Shown piece after piece: positions 5,351-10,822 of a DNA stretch of 10,822 bases; position 1 is the first letter of the stretch, and each line of letters starts with the position of its first letter. This DNA comes from Burkholderiaceae bacterium (lineage in GTDB: Bacteria > Pseudomonadota > Gammaproteobacteria > Burkholderiales > Burkholderiaceae_C), in NCBI GenBank assembly GCA_023262365.1, contig JALRBF010000341.1, positions 1-10,822 on the forward strand, written 5' to 3'. The notes under the pieces are model-generated. The model was given only the letters and a program-made list of their open reading frames with translations, did not search any database and was not told the origin of the DNA. The position numbers and the translations under genes were made by a program.

Positions 5351-6169
5351 ATGACACTGTCCACCCCCCTCATTGTTGAACTTCTGCTCTTGGGCGTGGC
5401 CACTGGCTTTTTAGCCGGCCTGCTGGGCATCGGGGGCGGCATGATCTTGGTGCCCTTTCTCACCTTCATCATGAGCCAGCGGGGCCTACCACCCGACGCC
5501 GCAGTCAAGGTCGCCATCGCCACCTCCATGGCCACCATTGTGTTCACCTCACTCTCGAGTATTCGCGCGCAACAAAAGCGCGGCGCCATCCGCTGGGACA
5601 TCGTGCGCCACCTCACCCCCGGTTTGCTCATTGGCGCCCTACTCGCCAGCGCGGGCATGTTTTCACTGCTCAAGGGCAAATGGCTGGCGCTGTTTTTTGC
5701 TGTCTTCGTTGGCTTCTCGGCGTTTCAAATGATTCGTCAATCCAAACCCACCGCGGCGCGCGGCATGCCCAAGCCAAGCGGTCAATGGGTTGCTGGTGGC
5801 GTGATTGGTTTTCTCTCGGGCATGGTGGGCGCTGGTGGCGGCTTTGTTAGCGTGCCGTTTTTGGTGTGGTGCAACGTGGCGGTGCATCAGGCCGTGGCCA
5901 CCAGTGCGGGCCTGGGGCTGCCGATTGCGCTGTTTAACGTAATGGGCTATGTGGTAAGCGGATCGCAACAAAGCGGTCTGCCCGAGGGTGCAGTGGGCTA
6001 CATTTACCTACCGGCCATGGCCATCATTGCCTTGGCCAGTGTCTTTTTGGCCCCGCTGGGTGTGCGCGCTTCGCACGCGTTGCCTGTGGCCCAGCTAAAA
6101 AAAGTGTTCGCCAGCGTGCTGTTTGTGTTGGCAGGCTACATGCTCATTAAGGGCCTTAGCGGTAACTAA
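5351..6169 (+). CDS. TauE/SafE-family membrane exporter
   Basis: This 272-residue inner-membrane protein belongs to the TauE/SafE family (PF01925), whose members export sulfite, sulfoacetate or other small organic anions. About eight hydrophobic helices are visible. The two-fold repeat typical of the family is clear: GFLAGLLGIGGGMILVPFL (about 19-37) and GFLSGMVGAGGGFVSVPFL (about 153-171), each with its glycine-rich motif and proline. Between them are a cytoplasmic basic stretch (RAQQKRGAIRW) and the linker RQSKPTAARGMPKPSGQ. It begins 38 bases after the 6S RNA stem; no Shine-Dalgarno is visible before ATG 5351, though no other start fits the first helix. In gammaproteobacteria the gene behind 6S RNA is usually ygfA, so the neighbour differs here. 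The substrate is not determined. Confidence 0.9.
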   Translation: MTLSTPLIVELLLLGVATGFLAGLLGIGGGMILVPFLTFIMSQRGLPPDAAVKVAIATSMATIVFTSLSSIRAQQKRGAIRWDIVRHLTPGLLIGALLASAGMFSLLKGKWLALFFAVFVGFSAFQMIRQSKPTAARGMPKPSGQWVAGGVIGFLSGMVGAGGGFVSVPFLVWCNVAVHQAVATSAGLGLPIALFNVMGYVVSGSQQSGLPEGAVGYIYLPAMAIIALASVFLAPLGVRASHALPVAQLKKVFASVLFVLAGYMLIKGLSGN

Positions 6170-6200
6170 AGGCGTACACCGGGGTAAAAAATGCACGATT

Positions 6201-6229
6201 TATGGGGCGGACTAAGGAAAATCCCCATA
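6201..6229. repeat. Inverted repeat in the TauE-SWIB intergenic region
   Basis: TATGGGG (6201-6207) and CCCCATA (6223-6229) form a perfect seven-base inverted repeat with a 15-base loop. It lies in the 170-base gap between the exporter and the SWIB-domain gene. There is no T run behind it on the plus strand, so it is not a typical terminator; it could be an operator or an RNA hairpin. The rest of the gap holds a possible -10 (TAGTAT, 6272-6277) and a small imperfect hairpin around 6283-6304, both weakly supported. Confidence 0.35.
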
Positions 6230-6339
6230 TCAAGACCCTTTCGCCTCACAACCACTGGGTGCGTTCTCATGTAGTATCAACCTCTCGTGTGGCAACACGC
6301 GAGCGTACATTCATCGATATTTTGCGTAAAGGAAGACCT

Positions 6340-6606
6340 ATGGCCACCACCGGCAAACGAGCCCCTAACCCAGCTTTCATGAAAGCCATGACCCCAAGCC
6401 CCGCGTTGGCCGCGGTAGTGGGTAGCACGCCCTTGCCGCGTACCGAGGTCACCAAGCGCATGTGGGATTACATTAAGCAGCACAACCTGCAAGACCCAGC
6501 GAACAAACGCAACATCAACGCCGACGCCAAACTCAAACCAATTTTCGGTAAAGACCAGGTCACGATGTTTGAAATGACCAAATTGGTCAATCAACACCTT
6601 TCATGA
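6340..6606 (+). CDS. SWIB/MDM2-domain protein
   Basis: The 88-residue protein consists of a short basic N-terminus (MATTGKRAPNPAFMKAM) and one SWIB domain: LAAVVGSTPLPRTEVTKRMWDYIKQHNLQDPANKRNINADAKLKPIFGKDQVTMFEMTKLVNQHL. The domain is known from subunits of eukaryotic SWI/SNF chromatin-remodelling complexes and occurs as small stand-alone proteins in chlamydiae and many proteobacteria, sometimes fused to topoisomerase. A DNA-associated or nucleoid role is often supposed, but the bacterial function is not established. The open frame extends upstream to 6202, but ATG 6340 has AAAGGAAG at 6328-6335 and matches the domain start. The stop codon TGA is part of the TCATGA shared with the convergent MFS gene. 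Confidence 0.9.
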   Translation: MATTGKRAPNPAFMKAMTPSPALAAVVGSTPLPRTEVTKRMWDYIKQHNLQDPANKRNINADAKLKPIFGKDQVTMFEMTKLVNQHLS

Positions 6607-7860
6607 AGCCGAGGTCGCGGTGTGCTGACCCACTGCCAGTGCCGCGACCACCGCCAACAGCAGGGTAAATCCCGCCCCTGCCAACGTGGCCTGGTACCAG
6701 CCCTGGTCCATCATCAGGCCAAACAACGCGGGGGAGACTGCAAAGCCTGCATCCAAGCCCGAGTACACCGTGCCGTAAACGCGCCCGGTGGCTCCCTTGG
6801 GGGTAGCTTGTTTGATCATCAAGTCGCGGCTTGGGCCGCCCACGCCCACGGCAAAGCCGGTTGCGGCCAGGGCCACCATGGCGCCCACGCCACCGCCAAA
6901 CCCCGAGGCCGCGGCCACCATCAACACCGCTCCCATGACCAACGCCGCGGCCACCACGTGGTTGCTGCGGTAACTGGCGCGGGCGGTGACCACACCGCCC
7001 AACAACATACCCACCGCGCCGCATAGCATGTATGCCGTGAGTGTGGCCGATGCAGCCTGCAGACCCACGCCATGCACCGACTGCAAAATGGACGGGGCAA
7101 AACTTTGCACCACAGCCAACGTCATGGTTGAGAGAAAGAAGAAAGCAAAACACCACCACACGACTGGCAAACGCATGAACGCCATCGACGACGCTGGCAC
7201 CGTGCCCGCCGGGGCGCGTTTGCCACTGACGGCATGGGTGTGCAACAGATGCCGATAACGCCACAGCACCAGGAGCACCAAGGCGTACAGCAACACCGCT
7301 GCCACCATGGCCACCCGCCAGTGAAACCAGGTGGCTAGGGTAACCAAACCCACCGGGGCCAGTGCCCAGCCCAAATTACCCGCCAAGCCATGCGCACTAA
7401 AGGCATACCCCAACCTGGGGCCCGAGACACGTTGGTTAAGAATCGAGAAGTCAACGGGGTGAAACGGCGCGTTGCCCAGCCCAGCCAAAAGGGCCGAGAG
7501 CATCAACATGACATAGCCATTGGCTAAGGCCGCCACACCAGCGGCCAGGGCAAAGAGCAAAATCGAAAGAAACAAAATCGGCCGTGCGCCCACACGGTCG
7601 ACCAAGAATCCAGACAACGCCTGCCCCACCCCGGAGACCACAAAAAACGTGGTGACCAAGGCCCCCAGCTGGGCATAGCTTAGGCCAAAGTCTGCCATGA
7701 GCAACGGAAACAACGGCGGCAGCAACAAATGCGAAAAATGGCTGCTGGCATGAGCCAAACCCACCAAGCCGATGATGCCGGCGTCTTGGCGCCAAGGCAC
7801 CGCAGTTGGCTCAACGCCGGCGGCAGGATGGGTGGAGGCGGTCGCTGTCATGGGCGACAT
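6601..7860 (-). CDS. MFS transporter
   Basis: This 419-residue inner-membrane protein has about twelve hydrophobic helices and the MFS signatures: the helix 2-3 loop GFLVDRVGARPILF and the repeated half at GGVVTARASYRSNHVV. The N-terminal half, with HFSHLLLPPLFPLLMADFGLSYAQLG and GLGNAPFHPVDFSILNQRVS, resembles the fosmidomycin-resistance (Fsr) type. A short polar tail of about 27 residues precedes helix 1. The substrate is unknown and drug resistance should not be assumed. ATG 7860 is chosen because it is the first in frame; a second ATG three codons later is as possible, and no clear Shine-Dalgarno supports either. It lies 54 bases downstream of phaB on the same strand, behind a strong hairpin, and overlaps the convergent SWIB gene by six bases. 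Confidence 0.9.
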   Translation of the reverse strand: MSPMTATASTHPAAGVEPTAVPWRQDAGIIGLVGLAHASSHFSHLLLPPLFPLLMADFGLSYAQLGALVTTFFVVSGVGQALSGFLVDRVGARPILFLSILLFALAAGVAALANGYVMLMLSALLAGLGNAPFHPVDFSILNQRVSGPRLGYAFSAHGLAGNLGWALAPVGLVTLATWFHWRVAMVAAVLLYALVLLVLWRYRHLLHTHAVSGKRAPAGTVPASSMAFMRLPVVWWCFAFFFLSTMTLAVVQSFAPSILQSVHGVGLQAASATLTAYMLCGAVGMLLGGVVTARASYRSNHVVAAALVMGAVLMVAAASGFGGGVGAMVALAATGFAVGVGGPSRDLMIKQATPKGATGRVYGTVYSGLDAGFAVSPALFGLMMDQGWYQATLAGAGFTLLLAVVAALAVGQHTATSAS

Positions 7861-7876
7861 CGTAAGGGCTTTTGGC

Positions 7877-7906
7877 GGTCGGTGCTGTCAAGTGGCAGCG
7901 CCGACC
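7877..7906 (-). repeat. Hairpin between phaB and the MFS gene
   Basis: GGTCGG and CCGACC (7877-7882 and 7901-7906) plus GCTG and CAGC (7884-7887 and 7896-7899) form a stem of ten pairs interrupted by one mismatch, with an eight-base loop. It begins just after the phaB stop. No U run follows in either direction, so it is not a standard intrinsic terminator; it may stop RNA degradation and set different amounts of phaCAB and transporter mRNA. Confidence 0.55.
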
Positions 7907-7914
7907 TCAACGGC

Positions 7915-8652
7915 TTAACCCATGTGCAAGCCGCCGTTGACCGAAAAATCTGCTCCCGTTGAATAGCCACTCTCGGGGCCAGCCAGCCAAGCCACGATGG
8001 AGGCAATTTCTGACGGTTCACCCAGTCGCTTCACGGGCACCGTGCCCACGATTTTTTCGAGCACGTCGGCCCGAATGGCCTTAACCATGTCGGTGCCGAT
8101 GTAGCCTGGGCTCACGGTGTTAACGGTCACGCCCTTGTTCGCCATTTCTTGCGCCAACGCCATGGTAAAGCCGTGCATGCCGGCCTTGGCTGCCGAGTAG
8201 TTGGTTTGTCCGGCTTGCCCTTTTTCGCCGTTCACCGACGAGATGTTGATGATGCGCCCCCAGCCCCGCTCCACCATGTCGGGTACCACTTGCTTGGTGA
8301 CGTTGAACATGCTGGTGAGGTTGGTGGAGAGCACCGCATCCCAATCGTCGCGCGTCATCTTAACGAACATGCGGTCGCGCGTGATACCGGCGTTGTTGAC
8401 CAGCACGTCAATTGGGCCGTGCGCTTTTTTGGTCTGCGCAAACGCTTCTTCGGTGCTGGCCCACTCGGCCACGTTGCCCACCGAGGCGTAAAACGTAAAG
8501 CCTAAGGCTTTTTGTTCGTTCAACCACTTGTCGTAGTCGCGGCTTGGGCCACAACCGGCAATCACTTTAAAGCCATCTTGGTGCAAGCGCTGGCAAATGG
8601 CCGTTCCAATGCCTCCCATGCCACCGGTGACGTAGGCTACTTTCTGATTCAT
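7915..8652 (-). CDS. phaB: Acetoacetyl-CoA reductase PhaB
   Basis: PhaB reduces acetoacetyl-CoA to (R)-3-hydroxybutyryl-CoA with NADPH, the second step of polyhydroxybutyrate synthesis in the cytoplasm. The 245-residue SDR protein shows TGGMGGIG (9-16) for cofactor binding, NNAGITRD (86-93), N111, and the catalytic S139, Y152 and K156 within NISSVNGEKGQAGQTNYSAAK. QTNYS, the SPGYIGTDMVKAIR segment and the C-terminal STGADFSVNGGLHMG closely match the Cupriavidus enzyme, one residue shorter in the GPSRDYDKW loop. The ATG at 8652 follows AAGGAA with a nine-base spacer. The gene is 32 bases behind phaA and is the last pathway gene of the operon; an MFS gene rather than phaR follows. Confidence 0.97.
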   Translation of the reverse strand: MNQKVAYVTGGMGGIGTAICQRLHQDGFKVIAGCGPSRDYDKWLNEQKALGFTFYASVGNVAEWASTEEAFAQTKKAHGPIDVLVNNAGITRDRMFVKMTRDDWDAVLSTNLTSMFNVTKQVVPDMVERGWGRIINISSVNGEKGQAGQTNYSAAKAGMHGFTMALAQEMANKGVTVNTVSPGYIGTDMVKAIRADVLEKIVGTVPVKRLGEPSEIASIVAWLAGPESGYSTGADFSVNGGLHMG

Positions 8653-8684
8653 GATGTTCGATTCCTTAAAAATTAAATAAAACC

Positions 8685-9863
8685 CTAGCGCTCAACCGCC
8701 AACGACACGCCCATGCCACCCCCGATACACAAAGCAGCGACGCCGCGCTTGGCGCCGCGGCGTTGCATCTCGTGCAGCAGCGTCACCAGCACGCGGCAGC
8801 CACTGGCGCCAATGGGGTGTCCAATGGCAATCGCCCCGCCGTTGACGTTGACCTTTTGCGGGTCAATATCCAGCGCCTGATTGACCGCGCAGGCCTGCGC
8901 GGCAAAGGCCTCATTGAGCTCAAACAAGTCGACATCAGCGGTCTTCCAGCCGGTGCGCTGCAGCACTTTTTGCGTGGCTGGCACCGGGCCCATGCCCATG
9001 GTGGCGGGGTCCGAGCCGGCGGTACCGTAGCCGGCGATGCGGGCCAACGGGGTTAAACCCAGCTGCTGCGCGCGCGCGGCCTCCATCACCATGACCGCGG
9101 CGGCGCCGTCGTTGATGCCAGAGGCGTTACCCGCGGTGACGCTGCCGGCTTTGTCAAAGGCTGGGCGCAACCCAGCCAACGCCTCAGCACCCGTCTTGCG
9201 GTTGATGAATTCATCCGCGTCAAAGCGCAAGGGCTCTCCCTTACGCTGCGGAATAGTTACGGGCGTGATTTCGTCAACAAAACGCCCGGCGTCTTGCGCT
9301 GCCGCGGCTTTTTGCTGACTCGCCAGCGCCAAGGCATCTTGCATATCCCGCGTGATGCCGTGTGCCTTGGCTACGTTTTCGGCGGTGATGCCCATGTGGT
9401 ACTGGTGGTATACGTCCCACAAGCCATCGACAATCATGGTGTCGAGCATCTTCCAGTCACCCATGCGCTGGCCATCGCGTGAGCCCGCCAGCACGTGGGG
9501 CGAGGCGCTCATGTTCTCTTGGCCGCCGGCAATCACAATGTCACTGTCGCCCGTGGCCACGGCTTGCGCGGCCAGCATCACGGCCTTAAGACCCGAGCCA
9601 CACACCGCGTTGATGGTCAGCCCGGGTACCTCTTTGGGCAAGCCGGCTTTCATTAACGCCTGGCGCGCGGGGTTTTGCCCCGCCCCGGCGGCCAGCACTT
9701 GGCCCATGATCACCTCGCCAATGCGTTCGGGCTCAACGCCAGTTTGTGCCAGCAGCGCGGCCACCACCTGGGCGCCAAGCTCGGTGGCGGGCATTTTGGC
9801 CAAACTGCCGCCAAACTTACCCACGGCGGTGCGGGTGGCGGCCACAATTACGATGTCTTTCAT
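8685..9863 (-). CDS. phaA: Acetyl-CoA acetyltransferase (beta-ketothiolase) PhaA
   Basis: PhaA condenses two acetyl-CoA to acetoacetyl-CoA, the first step of polyhydroxybutyrate synthesis. The 392-residue protein has the usual thiolase length and all catalytic elements: nucleophile C88 in [11 protein letters not shown], the motif [15 protein letters not shown] with H349, and C379 in ALCIGGGMG. The loop regions [13 protein letters not shown] (here [15 protein letters not shown]) are typical of biosynthetic thiolases. The open frame could extend eleven codons to 9896, but the start at 9863 is fixed by the strong site AAGGAGGAG. It lies 36 bases behind phaC and 32 bases before phaB. The operon position supports the biosynthetic role over a catabolic thiolase. 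Confidence 0.97.
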   Translation of the reverse strand: MKDIVIVAATRTAVGKFGGSLAKMPATELGAQVVAALLAQTGVEPERIGEVIMGQVLAAGAGQNPARQALMKAGLPKEVPGLTINAVCGSGLKAVMLAAQAVATGDSDIVIAGGQENMSASPHVLAGSRDGQRMGDWKMLDTMIVDGLWDVYHQYHMGITAENVAKAHGITRDMQDALALASQQKAAAAQDAGRFVDEITPVTIPQRKGEPLRFDADEFINRKTGAEALAGLRPAFDKAGSVTAGNASGINDGAAAVMVMEAARAQQLGLTPLARIAGYGTAGSDPATMGMGPVPATQKVLQRTGWKTADVDLFELNEAFAAQACAVNQALDIDPQKVNVNGGAIAIGHPIGASGCRVLVTLLHEMQRRGAKRGVAALCIGGGMGVSLAVER

Positions 9864-9899
9864 TTTTCGTCTCCTCCTTAGGTTGAATTTAAGCAACCG

Positions 9900-10822
9900 T
9901 TATGTTGCCCTTACCTTAACAAAACTTCCAGGTGCTGCCTCGCGTACCCGGTAGGGGCCCTTGCTGCCCTTGCCCAGTGTCTTGGGCGCGGCCACCTGTT
10001 TGCCCGAACGCGACGCCAACCACTCATGCCACACTGGCCACCAGCTGCCCGGCGCTTGGGTTGCCTGGGCTTGCCACGCGTCCAGGGGGGCGCCGAGGTC
10101 GGCTTGCGCAGCAGTCCAGTGGCAGCGCTTGTTTTTGGCCGGCGGGTTAATGACGCCGGCAATGTGCCCCGAGGCCCCCATCACGAATTGCTTGGGCCCA
10201 CCCCATAGCTGCATGCTCTTGTAGGCCCCCGCAATGGGCACGATGTGGTCTTCTTGTGAACCATAGAAAAACGCCGGCGTGGGCACCGCACCCAAGTTGA
10301 TGCGCTCACCGGCGACCACGCATTGGCCGGGTTTGGCCATGCGGTTTTCAAGGTACAAGTTGCGCAGGTACCACGCGTAGTAGGGCCCAGGCAAGTTGGT
10401 GCTGTCACCGTTCCAGTAGAGCAAGTCAAAAGGCCGGGGCTCTTCGCCCTTGAGGTAGTTGCCTGTGACGTAGTTCCACACCAAATCGTTGGGGCGCAGA
10501 AACGAAAACGTATTGGCCAATTCGCGCGCAGGCAACACGCCGCCGTCGGCAAACTGGCGCTCGCGGTACTGCACAAAGGCCTCGTCAATAAACACATCCA
10601 ACACGCCGGTGTGCGCAAAATCAAGCAGCGTGGTGAGAAACGTGACGTTTGCCACCGGATGCTCACCACGCTCATGCAGCACCGACAGCGCAGTGCCCAA
10701 CATGGTGCCGCCCACACAAAAGCCCAGGGCGTTGATGGTGGGCGCACCCGTGATGGCTTGCACCGCCTCAATCGCTTGGATGGGGCCGTTTTCAATGTAG
10801 TGGTCCCAAGTGGCGTCGCGCA
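9900..10822 (-). CDS. phaC: Class I polyhydroxyalkanoate synthase PhaC, C-terminal part
   Basis: PhaC polymerises (R)-3-hydroxyacyl-CoA into polyester on the granule surface. The gene enters from the right edge; 306 residues are visible, beginning RDATWDHYIENGPIQAIEAV. This is the alpha/beta-hydrolase catalytic half: lipase-box-like GFCVGG with the nucleophilic cysteine (codon at 10716-10718), then LANTFSFLRPNDLVWNYVTGNYLKG, NLPGPYYAWYLRNLYLEN, GSQEDHIVP with the catalytic aspartate and GASGHIAGVINPPAKNKR with the catalytic histidine. The tail ends in GPYRVREAAPGSFVKVRAT. The features are those of class I synthases (single-subunit, short-chain substrates). The frame is open to the window end, so the promoter and N-terminal domain are not seen. 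It is the first gene of phaCAB as visible. Confidence 0.97.
   Translation of the reverse strand, partial: RDATWDHYIENGPIQAIEAVQAITGAPTINALGFCVGGTMLGTALSVLHERGEHPVANVTFLTTLLDFAHTGVLDVFIDEAFVQYRERQFADGGVLPARELANTFSFLRPNDLVWNYVTGNYLKGEEPRPFDLLYWNGDSTNLPGPYYAWYLRNLYLENRMAKPGQCVVAGERINLGAVPTPAFFYGSQEDHIVPIAGAYKSMQLWGGPKQFVMGASGHIAGVINPPAKNKRCHWTAAQADLGAPLDAWQAQATQAPGSWWPVWHEWLASRSGKQVAAPKTLGKGSKGPYRVREAAPGSFVKVRAT

Noticed and set aside
6587..7264. A 225-residue glycine-rich open frame on the minus strand inside the MFS gene.
   Set aside because: It is an alternative frame of the MFS gene, which has clear transmembrane helices and family motifs in its own frame.
9352..9954. A 200-residue open frame on the plus strand opposite phaA.
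   Set aside because: phaA has all thiolase motifs on the other strand; this frame shows no domain and has no start signal.
1..10822. CRISPR arrays, tRNA or rRNA genes, insertion sequences, toxin-antitoxin or phage-defence genes.
   Set aside because: No regularly spaced repeats, RNA-gene signatures, transposase or defence-protein motifs were seen on either strand.

Overview
The window is chromosomal DNA, GC-rich (about 60%) and tightly packed, from a betaproteobacterium most likely of the order Burkholderiales. The reasons are a class I phaC-phaA-phaB polyhydroxyalkanoate operon whose PhaB closely resembles the Cupriavidus protein as I remember it, a zapB-like/zapA/6S RNA locus with the promoter motif CCCCTACAAT, and a small bacterial SWIB-domain protein. 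I see no insertion sequence, phage gene, CRISPR array, tRNA or rRNA. It reads as ordinary core and near-core genome.

Layout from left to right. On the minus strand (1-1680) an Rrf2-family regulator is followed by a rho-independent terminator, then a DMT/EamA-family exporter that probably starts with TTG just after the terminator, then two bases later the start of a UxaA-type (altronate/galactarate dehydratase) SAF-domain gene that leaves the window. Divergent from the Rrf2 gene is a plus-strand MerR-family regulator (1793-2827) with a C-terminal region holding a CECPRH motif. Convergent with it is a BtuF-like cobalamin-binding-family protein without a signal peptide (2870-3682, minus). That gene diverges from an SDR oxidoreductase (3749-4543, plus) across a nearly symmetric -10 element.

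The centre is the cell-division and 6S RNA locus: a ZapB-like coiled-coil protein overlapping zapA by ATGA, and a 6S RNA (ssrS, about 5141-5312) whose closing stem can be paired base by base. It is followed by a TauE/SafE-type membrane exporter and a SWIB-domain protein. The SWIB gene meets a minus-strand MFS transporter tail to tail, so that one palindrome, TCATGA, supplies both stop codons.

The right third is the minus-strand PHA operon: phaC (C-terminal 306 residues only, the gene enters from the right edge), phaA (beta-ketothiolase) and phaB (acetoacetyl-CoA reductase). Together they turn acetyl-CoA into polyhydroxybutyrate. The MFS gene lies 54 bases downstream of phaB on the same strand, after a strong hairpin, in the place where many relatives carry the phasin regulator phaR.

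No clearly new multi-gene system is visible. The most informative observations are regulatory: a 6S RNA, two -10 elements placed so that the mRNAs should be leaderless, a symmetric bidirectional promoter, and two regulators (Rrf2 without iron-sulfur cysteines, MerR without a cobalamin motif) whose sensing domains depart from the best-known family members.
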